A stretch of DNA of 64,000 bases from Streptomyces sp. CB00455 (lineage in GTDB: Bacteria; Actinomycetota; Actinomycetes; Streptomycetales; Streptomycetaceae). This document shows positions 1 to 7,611 of this stretch, in pieces. Under the pieces are notes generated by a model, which saw only the letters and a program-made list of their open reading frames with translations, was not told the origin of the DNA and did no database searches. The translations under genes and the position numbers were made by a program. The stretch is taken from the NCBI RefSeq assembly GCF_001905445.1, contig NZ_LIVQ01000004.1, positions 67,462 to 131,461 on the forward strand, read 5' to 3'. Position 1 is the first letter of the stretch; each line of letters begins with the position of its first letter.

Positions 1-705
1 CGAGTCATGTCCGTCAAGGGTGTTCCGAACCGGCAACTGGAGGTCGGCGCTGCGGAGCGCATCGTCGATCGCCTCATCAAGGCCATGGGCGAAAAGGCAA
101 CCGAGCACCTTTCCGCCTTCGTCGACCGCTGCGGCCAGCGTCTCGCTACCGAGGTTTCCAGAACCCTCCGAGCGACGACCCAGGCCCAGGTCTCCTACGC
201 CGATGACGTAGAGATCCTCGCGCTGAGCAAGACCCGCGTTGCGCGCAAGCGCCAGGTGGCCGGCCATGCTGATGGTGCGTTCAGCAAGACGATTGCGTTC
301 AACGGCTGGACCAAGAACCTCTACAGCCACGCCTGGTTCGACACCGAGCCGGAGTTCAAAGCAGCCAACGCCATCGACAGCGGGAAGAACGTAACCGTGT
401 GGGCACGGCTGCATATCAACGACGTGCCCATCACCTGGACGTCTGAGGGAAGGAATTACAATCCCGACTTCGTCGTGATCGAAGAAGTGGATGGCCAGCG
501 CATCGGCTGGCTGGTGGAGACGAAGGCCGACAAGGACATGACCTCCGAGGAGGTAGTCGGCAAACGTCGGGCAGCACGTAGGTGGGCCAACACCGCAAAC
601 TCCTCACCCGATGTCGACATCACCTGGCAGTACCTCCTCGTAGGAGAGCGGGACGTCGAGGATGCCCAGAGTTCCTGGGAGCTTCTGAAGGGCTTCGGAC
701 AGTAG
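1..705 (+). CDS. Type III restriction endonuclease subunit (Res), C-terminal part
   Basis: The reading frame is open to the left edge, so this is the C-terminal end of a longer protein; an ATG at position 7 is probably internal. The sequence contains a PD-(D/E)XK nuclease signature: Asn-Pro-Asp-Phe near residue 152 of the visible part, followed about 15 residues on by Glu-Thr-Lys. That arrangement and the surrounding beta-rich pattern fit the endonuclease domain that closes the Res subunits of type III restriction systems, which carry a DEAD-like translocase in front. The helicase part and the Mod methylase would lie left of the window. Position beside the integrase suggests defence cargo. 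A stand-alone nuclease-domain protein cannot be excluded. Confidence 0.6.
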   Translation, partial: RVMSVKGVPNRQLEVGAAERIVDRLIKAMGEKATEHLSAFVDRCGQRLATEVSRTLRATTQAQVSYADDVEILALSKTRVARKRQVAGHADGAFSKTIAFNGWTKNLYSHAWFDTEPEFKAANAIDSGKNVTVWARLHINDVPITWTSEGRNYNPDFVVIEEVDGQRIGWLVETKADKDMTSEEVVGKRRAARRWANTANSSPDVDITWQYLLVGERDVEDAQSSWELLKGFGQ

Positions 706-837
706 GCGCCCCTCCCAGGCGAACTTCGCTCAGGCCCGGACTGTGGAGAGCGGGGTTACCCTCCAGAGTTTCGGCGGTGAGGCCCCGCTAGTAGTGCCAT
801 CTGACCAGGCCAGGGAGCCTGGGACCGAACGTGGAGT

Positions 838-865
838 GTGGCCGAACCTTTGACGGTTCGGCCAC
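838..865 (-). terminator. Terminator hairpin of the integrase operon
   Basis: Perfect 11-bp inverted repeat GTGGCCGAACC / GGTTCGGCCAC with a 6-nt loop, 7 bases beyond the integrase stop codon. No long U-run follows, as is usual in Streptomyces. Confidence 0.7.
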
Positions 866-872
866 GCCAAGG

Positions 873-2639
873 TCACCACTCGTCGGTGTCACCGTACTTC
901 CCCGGGTTCTGGGCTCGGTCCACAGCCTGTGCACACGCTTCGGCGAAGGCTTCTTCCACAGCAGCCTTCTCCGTCCCCCGCACCTGGGCCTCGACTTCCT
1001 GGCCCGTGCCGGGGCGCCGGGCCGTGCGCCAGGCCGAGGCCTGGTCGGTGTAGCGCTCGGTCTCGAAGTCCCAGGCTGGCACTGACCACTGTTCCGGGAG
1101 TCCGGTCGCCGCGCGTTCCCCACCTGGGAGGAACAAGGCTCGGGCGTGGAAGACAACGGTCCGCTCAGGCACGCAGTCGCGGATGGCTCTCGCCACGCCG
1201 GGGCTCTGGTGTTCCCAGCGCCAGCGGTCCCATTCCTCGACCTCGGCGGTGTGGTCGGGCCAGTCTTTGCTCCAGCGTGCGACGACCTCGTCGGCGTGCT
1301 CGCGGTGGAGGAAGGGCACGCGCCGCTCGCCGAGACGGGCGACGTGGACCACCAACTCTGCGGGAACGGGGCTCTGGCCTGCCTCCGGCGCGGCACTTCC
1401 CTCCGCCTGGTCCGTGCCCCACAGGAGGCCGCCGATCTTGTCCGCGGTGTCCTTCAGGACGCGGCTGGTGAGGTGCTGGTAGCGACGCCGCATCCGCGCG
1501 GACTTGCCTGGCTCCCAGCCCATGATGGCATCGACGACCGCGTCGGGGACGCTGAGGATCAGCAGGACGGTGGCCGCGGTGTGGCGGGCGTCGTGGAGGC
1601 GGCCGTCTCGGACCTCGGCAGCCTTCAGTAGCTCCTTCCACTTGTGGTAGTCGGTGTTGGGGTTCAAGGGCTCGCCGACCGGCGAGGTGAAGACGTAGCC
1701 CTTCTCGGTCCACAGGTCGCGGGCGAGGGCTCGCTCACGGGCCTGCGCCTCCTTGTGGCGGCGGAGGAGTTCCATCAGCTCGTCCGGAGCGCCGATGGGC
1801 CTCTGACCGGCGCGGGACTTCGCGCTCTTGGTCTCTCGCCTGGTGTTGATCTTCTGGGGGCAAAAGCCGGGCTTGTGACCGCAGCGATCACCGCAGCCGT
1901 GCTTGTAGCGGGGCCGTAGCCGGCCACGCCGTACGCGGATCACGCCGAGCTCGAAGTCCACGTCGTCCCACTGCATGCCCAGGACCTCGCCCTGGCGAAG
2001 GCCGAGCGCCAGGGCGATGACCCAGCGGGCAGTGTTGCGGTGCTTGGCGGCCTCGGCGAGTAGGCGCTGGACCTCCTCGACCGTGTACGGCTCGACCTCT
2101 TCCTCTTCCAGGCGCGGGGCCTTGGCGATCGTTGCCGGATTGACGGTGAGGTGGGCGCGGCGGACCGCCTCGTTGAGGGCCGTGCGGACGGTGCGGTGGA
2201 CTTGGTGGGCGGTGCCGGCGGCGCTGCCCGAGTCCTGCATCTTCTTGTAGAAGCGCTCCAGGTGCTCGGGTTGGAGCTTCTCCAGGCGGTGGGCGCCGAG
2301 GCCGGGGATGAGGTGGTGGTTCACCGCGACGCGGTAGCCGTCGATGGTGTTCTCGGAGGCATGGGCTGCGGCGATGTTCTCGACCCAGTGGGTGAGCCAG
2401 GTCTCCAGCGTCCAGCTCTGGCCCGCCTTGCGGACCGTGCCCTTGTCGCGTTGGCGCTCCAGCTCGCGGACGACCTTGGTGACCTCGGCACGGGTCTTAC
2501 GGCCGACGTGGCGCCGGTCGGGCGTGCCGTCGTCCTTGACGCCGACGGTGACGCGGCCGTGCCATCTGCCGTCCTTGCCGAGGTAGATCGTGGAGGCGCC
2601 GTTGGGCTGGCGGGGCTTCGGTACGGAGGCTCGCGTCAC
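873..2639 (-). CDS. int: Tyrosine site-specific integrase with long C-terminal extension
   Basis: 588 residues from a GTG start that overlaps the excisionase stop (GTGA). An N-terminal SAM-like core-binding domain spans roughly residues 75-170, and the catalytic domain about 185-410. Catalytic residues are visible: Arg215 (LGLRQGE), His349-x-x-Arg352 (HDARH) and nucleophile Tyr387 (RRYQHL). Residues 249-260 hold a CxxxCxHxxxxC insertion that could bind zinc. The core ends near residue 410; a further ~178 charged residues without recognisable motif follow, making the protein much longer than the usual 380-420. It integrates and, with the downstream-encoded Xis, excises the element. Xis and Int form one operon reading toward the left. 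Confidence 0.95.
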   Translation of the reverse strand: MTRASVPKPRQPNGASTIYLGKDGRWHGRVTVGVKDDGTPDRRHVGRKTRAEVTKVVRELERQRDKGTVRKAGQSWTLETWLTHWVENIAAAHASENTIDGYRVAVNHHLIPGLGAHRLEKLQPEHLERFYKKMQDSGSAAGTAHQVHRTVRTALNEAVRRAHLTVNPATIAKAPRLEEEEVEPYTVEEVQRLLAEAAKHRNTARWVIALALGLRQGEVLGMQWDDVDFELGVIRVRRGRLRPRYKHGCGDRCGHKPGFCPQKINTRRETKSAKSRAGQRPIGAPDELMELLRRHKEAQARERALARDLWTEKGYVFTSPVGEPLNPNTDYHKWKELLKAAEVRDGRLHDARHTAATVLLILSVPDAVVDAIMGWEPGKSARMRRRYQHLTSRVLKDTADKIGGLLWGTDQAEGSAAPEAGQSPVPAELVVHVARLGERRVPFLHREHADEVVARWSKDWPDHTAEVEEWDRWRWEHQSPGVARAIRDCVPERTVVFHARALFLPGGERAATGLPEQWSVPAWDFETERYTDQASAWRTARRPGTGQEVEAQVRGTEKAAVEEAFAEACAQAVDRAQNPGKYGDTDEW

Positions 2640-2935
2640 GCGGCGGCCCCGAAGTCGCTCGCCGACAGGCGGCGGGCCAGGAAGTCGTTCACCGCATCTG
2701 CTGGGATGCGGCGCAAGCTGCCGATCTTGACGGAGACGATCTCTCCTGAGGCGACGTACTCGTACAGCTTGGTGCGGCCGATGCCGAGGCGACGTGCGGC
2801 TTCGGCGACGGTGAGGCCGACGAGGGTGGTGTCGCCCTGGTCGCTGCCGCGTTCGGCTATTAGCGCGCGGAGCGAGTCCTCTGGGACGTCGAGGAGCTGG
2901 GCGATCTGGGCAAGGGGCAGGGCGTGCTGGGGCAA
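2636..2935 (-). CDS. xis: Excisionase (MerR-type helix-turn-helix DNA-binding protein)
   Basis: About 99 residues. The start is set at a TTG (2935-2933) because a strong GGAGGAGGAG lies 7 bases before it; the frame stays open to a GTG or ATG further upstream but without such a site. The helix-turn-helix near residues 42-62 (LTVAEAARRLGIGRTKLYEY) followed by the wing VKIGSLRRIPADAVNDFL is typical of the excisionase/MerR-like family that directs tyrosine integrases to excision. Its stop codon overlaps the integrase start by 4 bases, so the two are translationally coupled. Confidence 0.88.
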   Translation of the reverse strand: MPQHALPLAQIAQLLDVPEDSLRALIAERGSDQGDTTLVGLTVAEAARRLGIGRTKLYEYVASGEIVSVKIGSLRRIPADAVNDFLARRLSASDFGAAA

Positions 2936-3140
2936 GGGTGTGCTCCTCCTCCGGCGCACGCGGTCACAGGGGCGGCAACCCTCGCGGACCAGGCCGGTGG
3001 TGATGTTCAGGGATGGGCAGTGCTGATGCAGCAAGGCGTGGGTGCACGTTTCTCGGCGCTAGCGGCACCGAGGCGTGTCCTGCCGATAGCCGGAACGTCG
3101 CGGGCCTACCCGCGTGCTCGGCCTCGTGGCCCGCGCTCAT

Positions 3141-3635
3141 TCAGGGGTGTTGGCGCTTCCACGCGTCTTCTTCGCGGCGCATCAGCTGTTCGAGTTCGGC
3201 CTTCTGCTCGTCGCCGTAGCTGGCGAAATGCTTCAGCTCGAACTCAATGTGGTCGAGCTCGCGTTCCAGGATCTGCGCGTCACGCTGCACACGCGCGAGC
3301 GCGGCCCTCTTGGCGATGCGTTCGCGGACAAGACCGCGGACCGCCGCGTCGGCATGTTTCATGGGCGGCGCGGTCAGCTCGTCCATGGTGAGGTCGAATA
3401 CCTGGCAGAAGCCGAGCGCCTCGTCGAGATTGACCCGGCGTCGCGGCTTGCCGCTCTCGATGCGCCAGATCGCGGCCTGGTTGACCGGGTGGCCGGCCTC
3501 GGCCATTTTCTCGGCCAGGGCGACCGTACTCCAGCCGCGCGCCTCACGTTCCTGCTTGATGCGATCGGCTACGTAGTCCTCGGGCACAGGCCGGTCCGGG
3601 CCCGCTGCGCGTGCCGTGCCCTCTTTGCTGCTCAT
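3141..3635 (-). CDS. XRE-family transcriptional regulator of the element
   Basis: 164 residues. ATG at 3635 is preferred over the GTG two codons upstream because GGAGGAG sits 6 bases before it. An HTH_XRE domain covers about residues 25-85 (ARGWSTVALAEKMAEAG ... IWRIESGKPRR), followed by a charged helical C-terminal half likely to form a coiled coil for dimerisation. The gene is divergent from the replication ATPase, with a promoter and palindrome between them, the layout expected of a repressor that controls replication and excision of integrative elements. This control role is inferred from position. Confidence 0.85.
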   Translation of the reverse strand: MSSKEGTARAAGPDRPVPEDYVADRIKQEREARGWSTVALAEKMAEAGHPVNQAAIWRIESGKPRRRVNLDEALGFCQVFDLTMDELTAPPMKHADAAVRGLVRERIAKRAALARVQRDAQILERELDHIEFELKHFASYGDEQKAELEQLMRREEDAWKRQHP

Positions 3636-3712
3636 ACCCACCTCCTCCCTTCAGGGTGACCCCAGGGGGTCCACTGCGGCCAGGGTCAGAAGTGAACACC
3701 GTTGCGGAGCCG

Positions 3713-3751
3713 AATGCAAGTCATTGCATTATCGAAACTCCTGGGTATGCT
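3713..3751 (+). promoter_or_regulatory. Promoter with operator palindrome for the replication gene
   Basis: Inverted repeat AATGCAA-GTCA-TTGCATT (3713-3730) overlaps a -35 box TTGCAT (3724-3729); a -10 box TATGCT follows at 3746-3751 with 16-nt spacing. This is an unusually AT-rich stretch in a 70% GC background and sits between the divergent XRE regulator and the replication ATPase. Binding by the XRE protein is inferred. Confidence 0.6.
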
Positions 3752-3797
3752 GTCTGTCCACCCCCGAACGCCGGGGAACGCAGACGGACATGGAAAA

Positions 3798-3825
3798 GCC
3801 CCCGATGCTGCGAAGCACCGGGGGC
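3798..3825 (+). terminator. Leader hairpin, possible attenuator
   Basis: Stem GCCCCCG ... CGGGGGC with an inner TGCT/AGCA stem and GCGA loop, preceded by AAAA, about 50 bases after the promoter and about 95 bases before the replication gene start. It resembles an intrinsic terminator inside the leader, which would make it a transcription brake. Function inferred. Confidence 0.45.
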
Positions 3826-3918
3826 AAAGCATGAACCCTCGAAACCGCCCATCCCTGAACGATCGAACCGGCCCGGCCGGGGTTGCCGCCCCATATGGCC
3901 AGCCGGGTGAGGAGCTCA

Positions 3919-5439
3919 ATGCCCCAGGGTACGACCCTGCCTCCCCAGACGCCATCCCACTTCAGCGAGGGCGCCTCGCCACTGGATCTGCCCTTCAACG
4001 TCGACGCCGAGCGCGCGGTCCTCGGCGCCTGCATGCACAAAGCCGACGTCATCGACGCGGTCCGGCCCATCCTCGGCGACGACGCCTTCTACCGGCCCGC
4101 CCACGAGACGATCTGGCGCGCGCTCCTCGCCCAGCGCCGCGAGGACAATCCCACCGACCCGATCGTCCTTACCGAGCTGCTCCAGCAGCAAGGCGACCTG
4201 CAGCGGGTCGGCGGTCCCGCCTACGTGTTCCAGCTCGCCGACGCGCCCTACGGCACAGGCAGCGCGGAGCACCACGCGGAGATCGTCCGCGAGAAGGCCG
4301 AGCTGCGCCGCCTGGTGACCTCCGCCGTGCGCACTCTCCAGCGGGCCCAGGAGCCCGGGGCGGATCCCGAGGCGATACGCAGCGAGGTCGAGGCGGAAGT
4401 ACGCGCCGAACGCGAGCGCGCACTGGCCTCGGGGCAGGGGCGGCTGTCCCGCTTCGCCAAAGACGGATGGTCGTTCGTCAAGGAGACCGGCGCCGACACG
4501 GAGCCCTTGTGGGGCACGCGCGAGAAGACCGTCTGGGCCTCCGGCGAGAGCCTGATGATCGTCGGCGCTCCGGGTGTCGGCAAGACCACGCTGGCCCATC
4601 AGGTGGTCTTCGCCCGCCTCGGGTTGCAGGAGACCGTCCTGGAGATGCCCGTCGCGCCCAGCCGACGGGTGCTGTACCTGGCGATGGACCGTCCCAAGCA
4701 GATCGCCAAGGCCATGGCCCGCCGCGTCTTCCAGACCGACGAGAAGATCCTTCGGGAGCGGCTCGTGGTCTGGGAGGGCCCACTGCCCGCCACCCTCGAC
4801 AAGGAGCCCGACCTCCTCGCCGACCTCGCCGCCGCCCACCAGGCCGACACCATCGTGATCGACAGCCTCAAGGACGCGGTCAGCACGATGGTCGACGACA
4901 GCCTCGCGGTCGCCTTCCACAACGCCCGAAACCGGGCCCTGCGCGGCGGCGTGGAAATCATGGAGCTGCACCACCAGCGCAAGGCCAGCGCCGACGCGCC
5001 GCGCGGCCAGCGCCCCAGCCTGGACCAGGTCTACGGCTCCACCTGGTACGTCTCCGGCGCGGGCAGTGTCCTGTTCGTCACCGGAAAGGCCGGCGACCCC
5101 GCCGTCACCCTGCACCACCTCAAGACCCCCACCGGCGAGATCGGCCCCTTGGACGTCACCCACGACCACGTGCGCGGCACCACCATCGTCGACCCCAACA
5201 AGGACCCCGCCGTCCTGCTGCGCAACGCCCCGGGCGGACTGTCCGCACGCGACCTGGCAACCATCCTCATCGGCGGCGGCGACCCCGACCGCGCCGACAT
5301 CGAAAAGGCACGACGCCACCTCAGTCGGCTCGTCGACAGTGGCCTGGCAACGAAGGCCGACGGCATCGCCGGAGGGACCGGAGGCGGCCAGCAGGCCCGC
5401 TACTACCCCTCTGCCCGCCACCTCACCGCCGTCGGCTAA
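3919..5439 (+). CDS. Replication ATPase (DnaB N-terminal domain fused to RecA-like helicase core)
   Basis: 506 residues. The ATG at 3919 has GAGGAG just upstream; further ATGs upstream lack a site. Residues ~25-105 match the DnaB-helicase N-terminal domain (NVDAERAVLGACM ... AFYRPAHETIW). The ATPase core has Walker A GAPGVGKT (about 216-223) and a Walker B-like TIVIDSL near residue 310, then a winged-helix-like C-terminus. This is the type of replication initiator/helicase carried by actinomycete integrative elements (AICEs), allowing replication after excision. It is the first gene after the regulated promoter and is followed by an iteron-like array, consistent with an origin. Confidence 0.82.
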   Translation: MPQGTTLPPQTPSHFSEGASPLDLPFNVDAERAVLGACMHKADVIDAVRPILGDDAFYRPAHETIWRALLAQRREDNPTDPIVLTELLQQQGDLQRVGGPAYVFQLADAPYGTGSAEHHAEIVREKAELRRLVTSAVRTLQRAQEPGADPEAIRSEVEAEVRAERERALASGQGRLSRFAKDGWSFVKETGADTEPLWGTREKTVWASGESLMIVGAPGVGKTTLAHQVVFARLGLQETVLEMPVAPSRRVLYLAMDRPKQIAKAMARRVFQTDEKILRERLVVWEGPLPATLDKEPDLLADLAAAHQADTIVIDSLKDAVSTMVDDSLAVAFHNARNRALRGGVEIMELHHQRKASADAPRGQRPSLDQVYGSTWYVSGAGSVLFVTGKAGDPAVTLHHLKTPTGEIGPLDVTHDHVRGTTIVDPNKDPAVLLRNAPGGLSARDLATILIGGGDPDRADIEKARRHLSRLVDSGLATKADGIAGGTGGGQQARYYPSARHLTAVG

Positions 5440-5463
5440 CCCCCGCGCTGGCCCCTGCGGAGC

Positions 5464-5657
5464 GTTCACGCAGTCGTACACGCGCCACTCCCGCACGCAC
5501 AGGCCCACAACCCGCCCCAGGCGTGCACGCTCACCACAAAACCGCAGGTCACACGTTCACGGAGGCGTACACGCCGTACACGCACCCAGGCGTACACGCG
5601 TGAGCCCCCCTTTAGAAGGGGGCTCGCGTGAACGCCCCCCGCGTGAACGCCGTGAAC
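5464..5657. repeat. Iteron-like array of GT(A/T)CACGC motifs, candidate origin or transfer locus
   Basis: Ten 8-bp motifs in under 200 bp. Direct copies are at 5464 (GTTCACGC), 5476, 5567, 5576 and 5592 (GTACACGC), with variants at 5523 (GTGCACGC) and 5555 (GTTCACGG). Inverted copies are at 5626, 5641 and 5650. The array lies just behind the replication ATPase. Short clustered repeats at such a place are typical of a replication origin or of the repeat loci bound by conjugation translocases. Which of these applies cannot be told from sequence. Confidence 0.6.
5602..5625 (+). terminator. Hairpin inside the iteron region
   Basis: GAGCCCCC / GGGGGCTC stem with an 8-nt AT-containing loop, 160 bases after the replication gene. 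It may end that transcript or be a structural part of the origin. Confidence 0.4.
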
Positions 5658-5873
5658 GACCCCAACACAAGACCCGCTTCCCCACCCTGGAGCCCCCCAC
5701 CTTGCACTCCCCTGCCCCGAGCACCCCGGCAGCCACACACGGCAACCGCCGCATCCGCGCCGGCATCGCCCCGCTCCCCGCCCACCCCGGCGGCCAAGGA
5801 CGAGACCCTCACCAAAGCGACGGTGCTGCCGGCGCCCGCCGAGCAGCCGCACCCGCCGGGGGCCGTCACGTGA
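5628..5873 (+). CDS. Possible small Pro/Ala-rich protein coupled to the DUF2637 gene
   Basis: An 81-residue frame starting GTG with a purine-rich GAAGGGGG 7-8 bases upstream, and ending with a TGA that overlaps the GTG start of the next gene (GTGA). The product is Pro/Ala/Thr-rich and matches no family I know. The coupling arrangement argues for translation; the composition and the overlap with iteron motifs argue against. Uncertain. Confidence 0.3.
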   Translation: MNAPRVNAVNDPNTRPASPPWSPPPCTPLPRAPRQPHTATAASAPASPRSPPTPAAKDETLTKATVLPAPAEQPHPPGAVT

Positions 5874-6835
5874 ACCGCAGCGGACGCATCGCCCTCGTCC
5901 TCGGCTTGGTGGCCGTCGTCCTCATGGCCTTCCGGGTCTCGTGGAACGCGCTGTCCGACGTGGCCCGCGCCATTGGCGCAGACTCCACCGCCGCCCTGCT
6001 CTACCCGATCGTGGTCGACGGGCTGATGGCCCTCGCGCTGGTCTCCGCGCTCGTCCTGACCGGCACCGACCGCATGTTCGCGCTGCGGGTCTTGGCCGCC
6101 TACACCATCGCCAGCCTCCTGCTGAACTACGTGCACGGCCTCGTTCCCGCCCTGCACACCACGTCGGTCCAGTGGGGCCGACTGACCGATTGGGACCCCG
6201 CGAACTGGGCCCTCGTACTGCTGGCGACCTCGCTCCCGGTCGGGTCGATCTACTTCGGATCGGACCTCGTGGCCAAGGTGCTGCACCACAACCTCGAGTC
6301 GGCCGACCCCGTAGAAATGGCCGCCAACCAGTCGGGCGACCCGCAAGCCGACAAGTCGGCCAGCGAGGAGGCCCCACAGTCGAGGTCTGACCAGGCCGAA
6401 CCAGACCCTAGGCAGCCGACCGAGTCGACCGCCATGAAGGTCACCGAGCCACTCGCGACGAGGCCGACCGAGCCCGACACAGCGGCCCCCGCTTCTGCTG
6501 CTCGAACACCCCGGTCGGCCGCCGTGGCGGAGTCGACGGGATCGGCCCCGCGTCGGGCGACCGGTCGGGTCCCCGCCGCCGCCAAGCCGACCGCCCACCG
6601 CAACCGCACCGATGCCGAAGTCCTCCACGAAGCCCGGCTCCTGACCGCCGACTGGAGCGACGACCAGCTGACCGCCGAGCGTCTGCGCACCACGCTACGG
6701 ATCGGCCAGAAACCCGCCCGCCTCCTGCGCAACCAACTGCAGGCCGAGCGCACCGGCCAGACCCAGCCAGTCGTGGACGGCGGCATCAAGGCCGGGCCAC
6801 TCGACGAAGCCGCCGCCCCCGCCGACACCGTCTGA
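5870..6835 (+). CDS. DUF2637 membrane protein (Spd-like, element-associated)
   Basis: 321 residues from a GTG overlapping the upstream stop. Four membrane helices lie within the first ~130 residues (around 6-24, 38-60, 68-88 and 105-127), matching the DUF2637 family found on actinomycete plasmids and integrative elements and often linked with plasmid spread. A disordered, acidic and Pro/Thr-rich linker (about 135-235) follows, then a basic helical C-terminus (DDQLTAERLRTTLRIGQKPA) resembling a small DNA-binding fold. A role in intramycelial transfer or plasmid maintenance is inferred from context only. Confidence 0.75.
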   Translation: MNRSGRIALVLGLVAVVLMAFRVSWNALSDVARAIGADSTAALLYPIVVDGLMALALVSALVLTGTDRMFALRVLAAYTIASLLLNYVHGLVPALHTTSVQWGRLTDWDPANWALVLLATSLPVGSIYFGSDLVAKVLHHNLESADPVEMAANQSGDPQADKSASEEAPQSRSDQAEPDPRQPTESTAMKVTEPLATRPTEPDTAAPASAARTPRSAAVAESTGSAPRRATGRVPAAAKPTAHRNRTDAEVLHEARLLTADWSDDQLTAERLRTTLRIGQKPARLLRNQLQAERTGQTQPVVDGGIKAGPLDEAAAPADTV

Positions 6836-7027
6836 CCCCCGCAAATACACCGGCCCCGTCCTCCCGGCGCACCCCGTGCAGCCGAGCACGGGGCCACGGG
6901 GGCCGCACACAGCCAAGCACCCGGCACCAGCACCCCACGGAGAACCGATCCATGCACGACCCGATCCACAAACTCCCCACCCCCCAGCAGCACATGACCA
7001 CCGGCCTCGACAGCCCAGCAAGTTGTA

Positions 7028-7064
7028 CCCAGAGCATTGCTCCCGTCGGGAGCAATGCTCTGGG
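7028..7064. repeat. Perfect 18-bp palindrome upstream of mobC, candidate oriT or operator
   Basis: CCCAGAGCATTGCTCCCG, a single T, then its exact reverse complement. It lies in the 419-bp gap (6836-7254) between the DUF2637 gene and mobC; I see no other gene in that gap. A hairpin of this perfection beside a MobC/relaxase operon is what relaxase recognition sites look like, though nic is not identifiable. A bidirectional terminator or regulator site is possible. Confidence 0.6.
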
Positions 7065-7254
7065 CTCCCCCGCCCCAGGGGTGGCGGGGGAAGACCGGCA
7101 CCAGGGGGCGCCGGTCCTTCGGGGTGCGGCCGAGGGCGGACCACATCCGGGCAGGGAGGAGCAGCACTCCTGCCATACCGCCCGCTGCACGCATGCCGCG
7201 CCGACGAAGCCGCACGTACGCCAGCGTGAGCGCCTGCGCGCCGAGAGCAAGCGC

Positions 7255-7611
7255 ATGCACCAGCCCAGCTGCCGCATGAACGACGACGAGTACCAGCTCC
7301 TCGTCCGCGCGGCTTCCGCCTGCCGCATGAGCGTCGCCAGCTTCCTCGCCAAGGCCGCCCTGAAGGCCGCACGCGACCTCGACCGCACCGAAGCCGAGAT
7401 CGCCACCCGCCGGGAGATCGTCAGCGAGCTGTTCGCCCTGCGCCGGGCCCTCGGCCCGATCGGCAACAACCTCAACCAGGTCGCCACCGTCCTGAACTCC
7501 GGCTCCGACGCCCCGCACGCCAAGGCGGTCCTCGACGCCGTCCAGCGGACCGCCGAACGCGTGGACGCCTTCACCCGGCGCTACCTGGAAAGCGAGACCC
7601 CCACCGGATGA
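7255..7611 (+). CDS. MobC-like mobilisation accessory protein
   Basis: About 118 residues from ATG 7255. The frame is open for another ~300 bases upstream, and a related N-terminal stretch (KPHVRQRERLR) could be part of the protein, so the start is unsure; no start has a convincing ribosome site. The body has a ribbon-helix-helix-like beginning (CRMNDDEYQLLVRAASA) and the MobC signature around LRRALGPIGNNLNQVATVLN. MobC proteins bind oriT and help the relaxase open the strands. The stop overlaps the relaxase start (ATGA). Confidence 0.8.
   Translation: MHQPSCRMNDDEYQLLVRAASACRMSVASFLAKAALKAARDLDRTEAEIATRREIVSELFALRRALGPIGNNLNQVATVLNSGSDAPHAKAVLDAVQRTAERVDAFTRRYLESETPTG

Noticed and set aside
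706..872. An attachment site next to the integrase 3' end
   Set aside because: The 167-bp stretch shows no tRNA-like sequence and no match to the tRNA-Ser fragment at 20.4 kb; only a terminator hairpin is visible.
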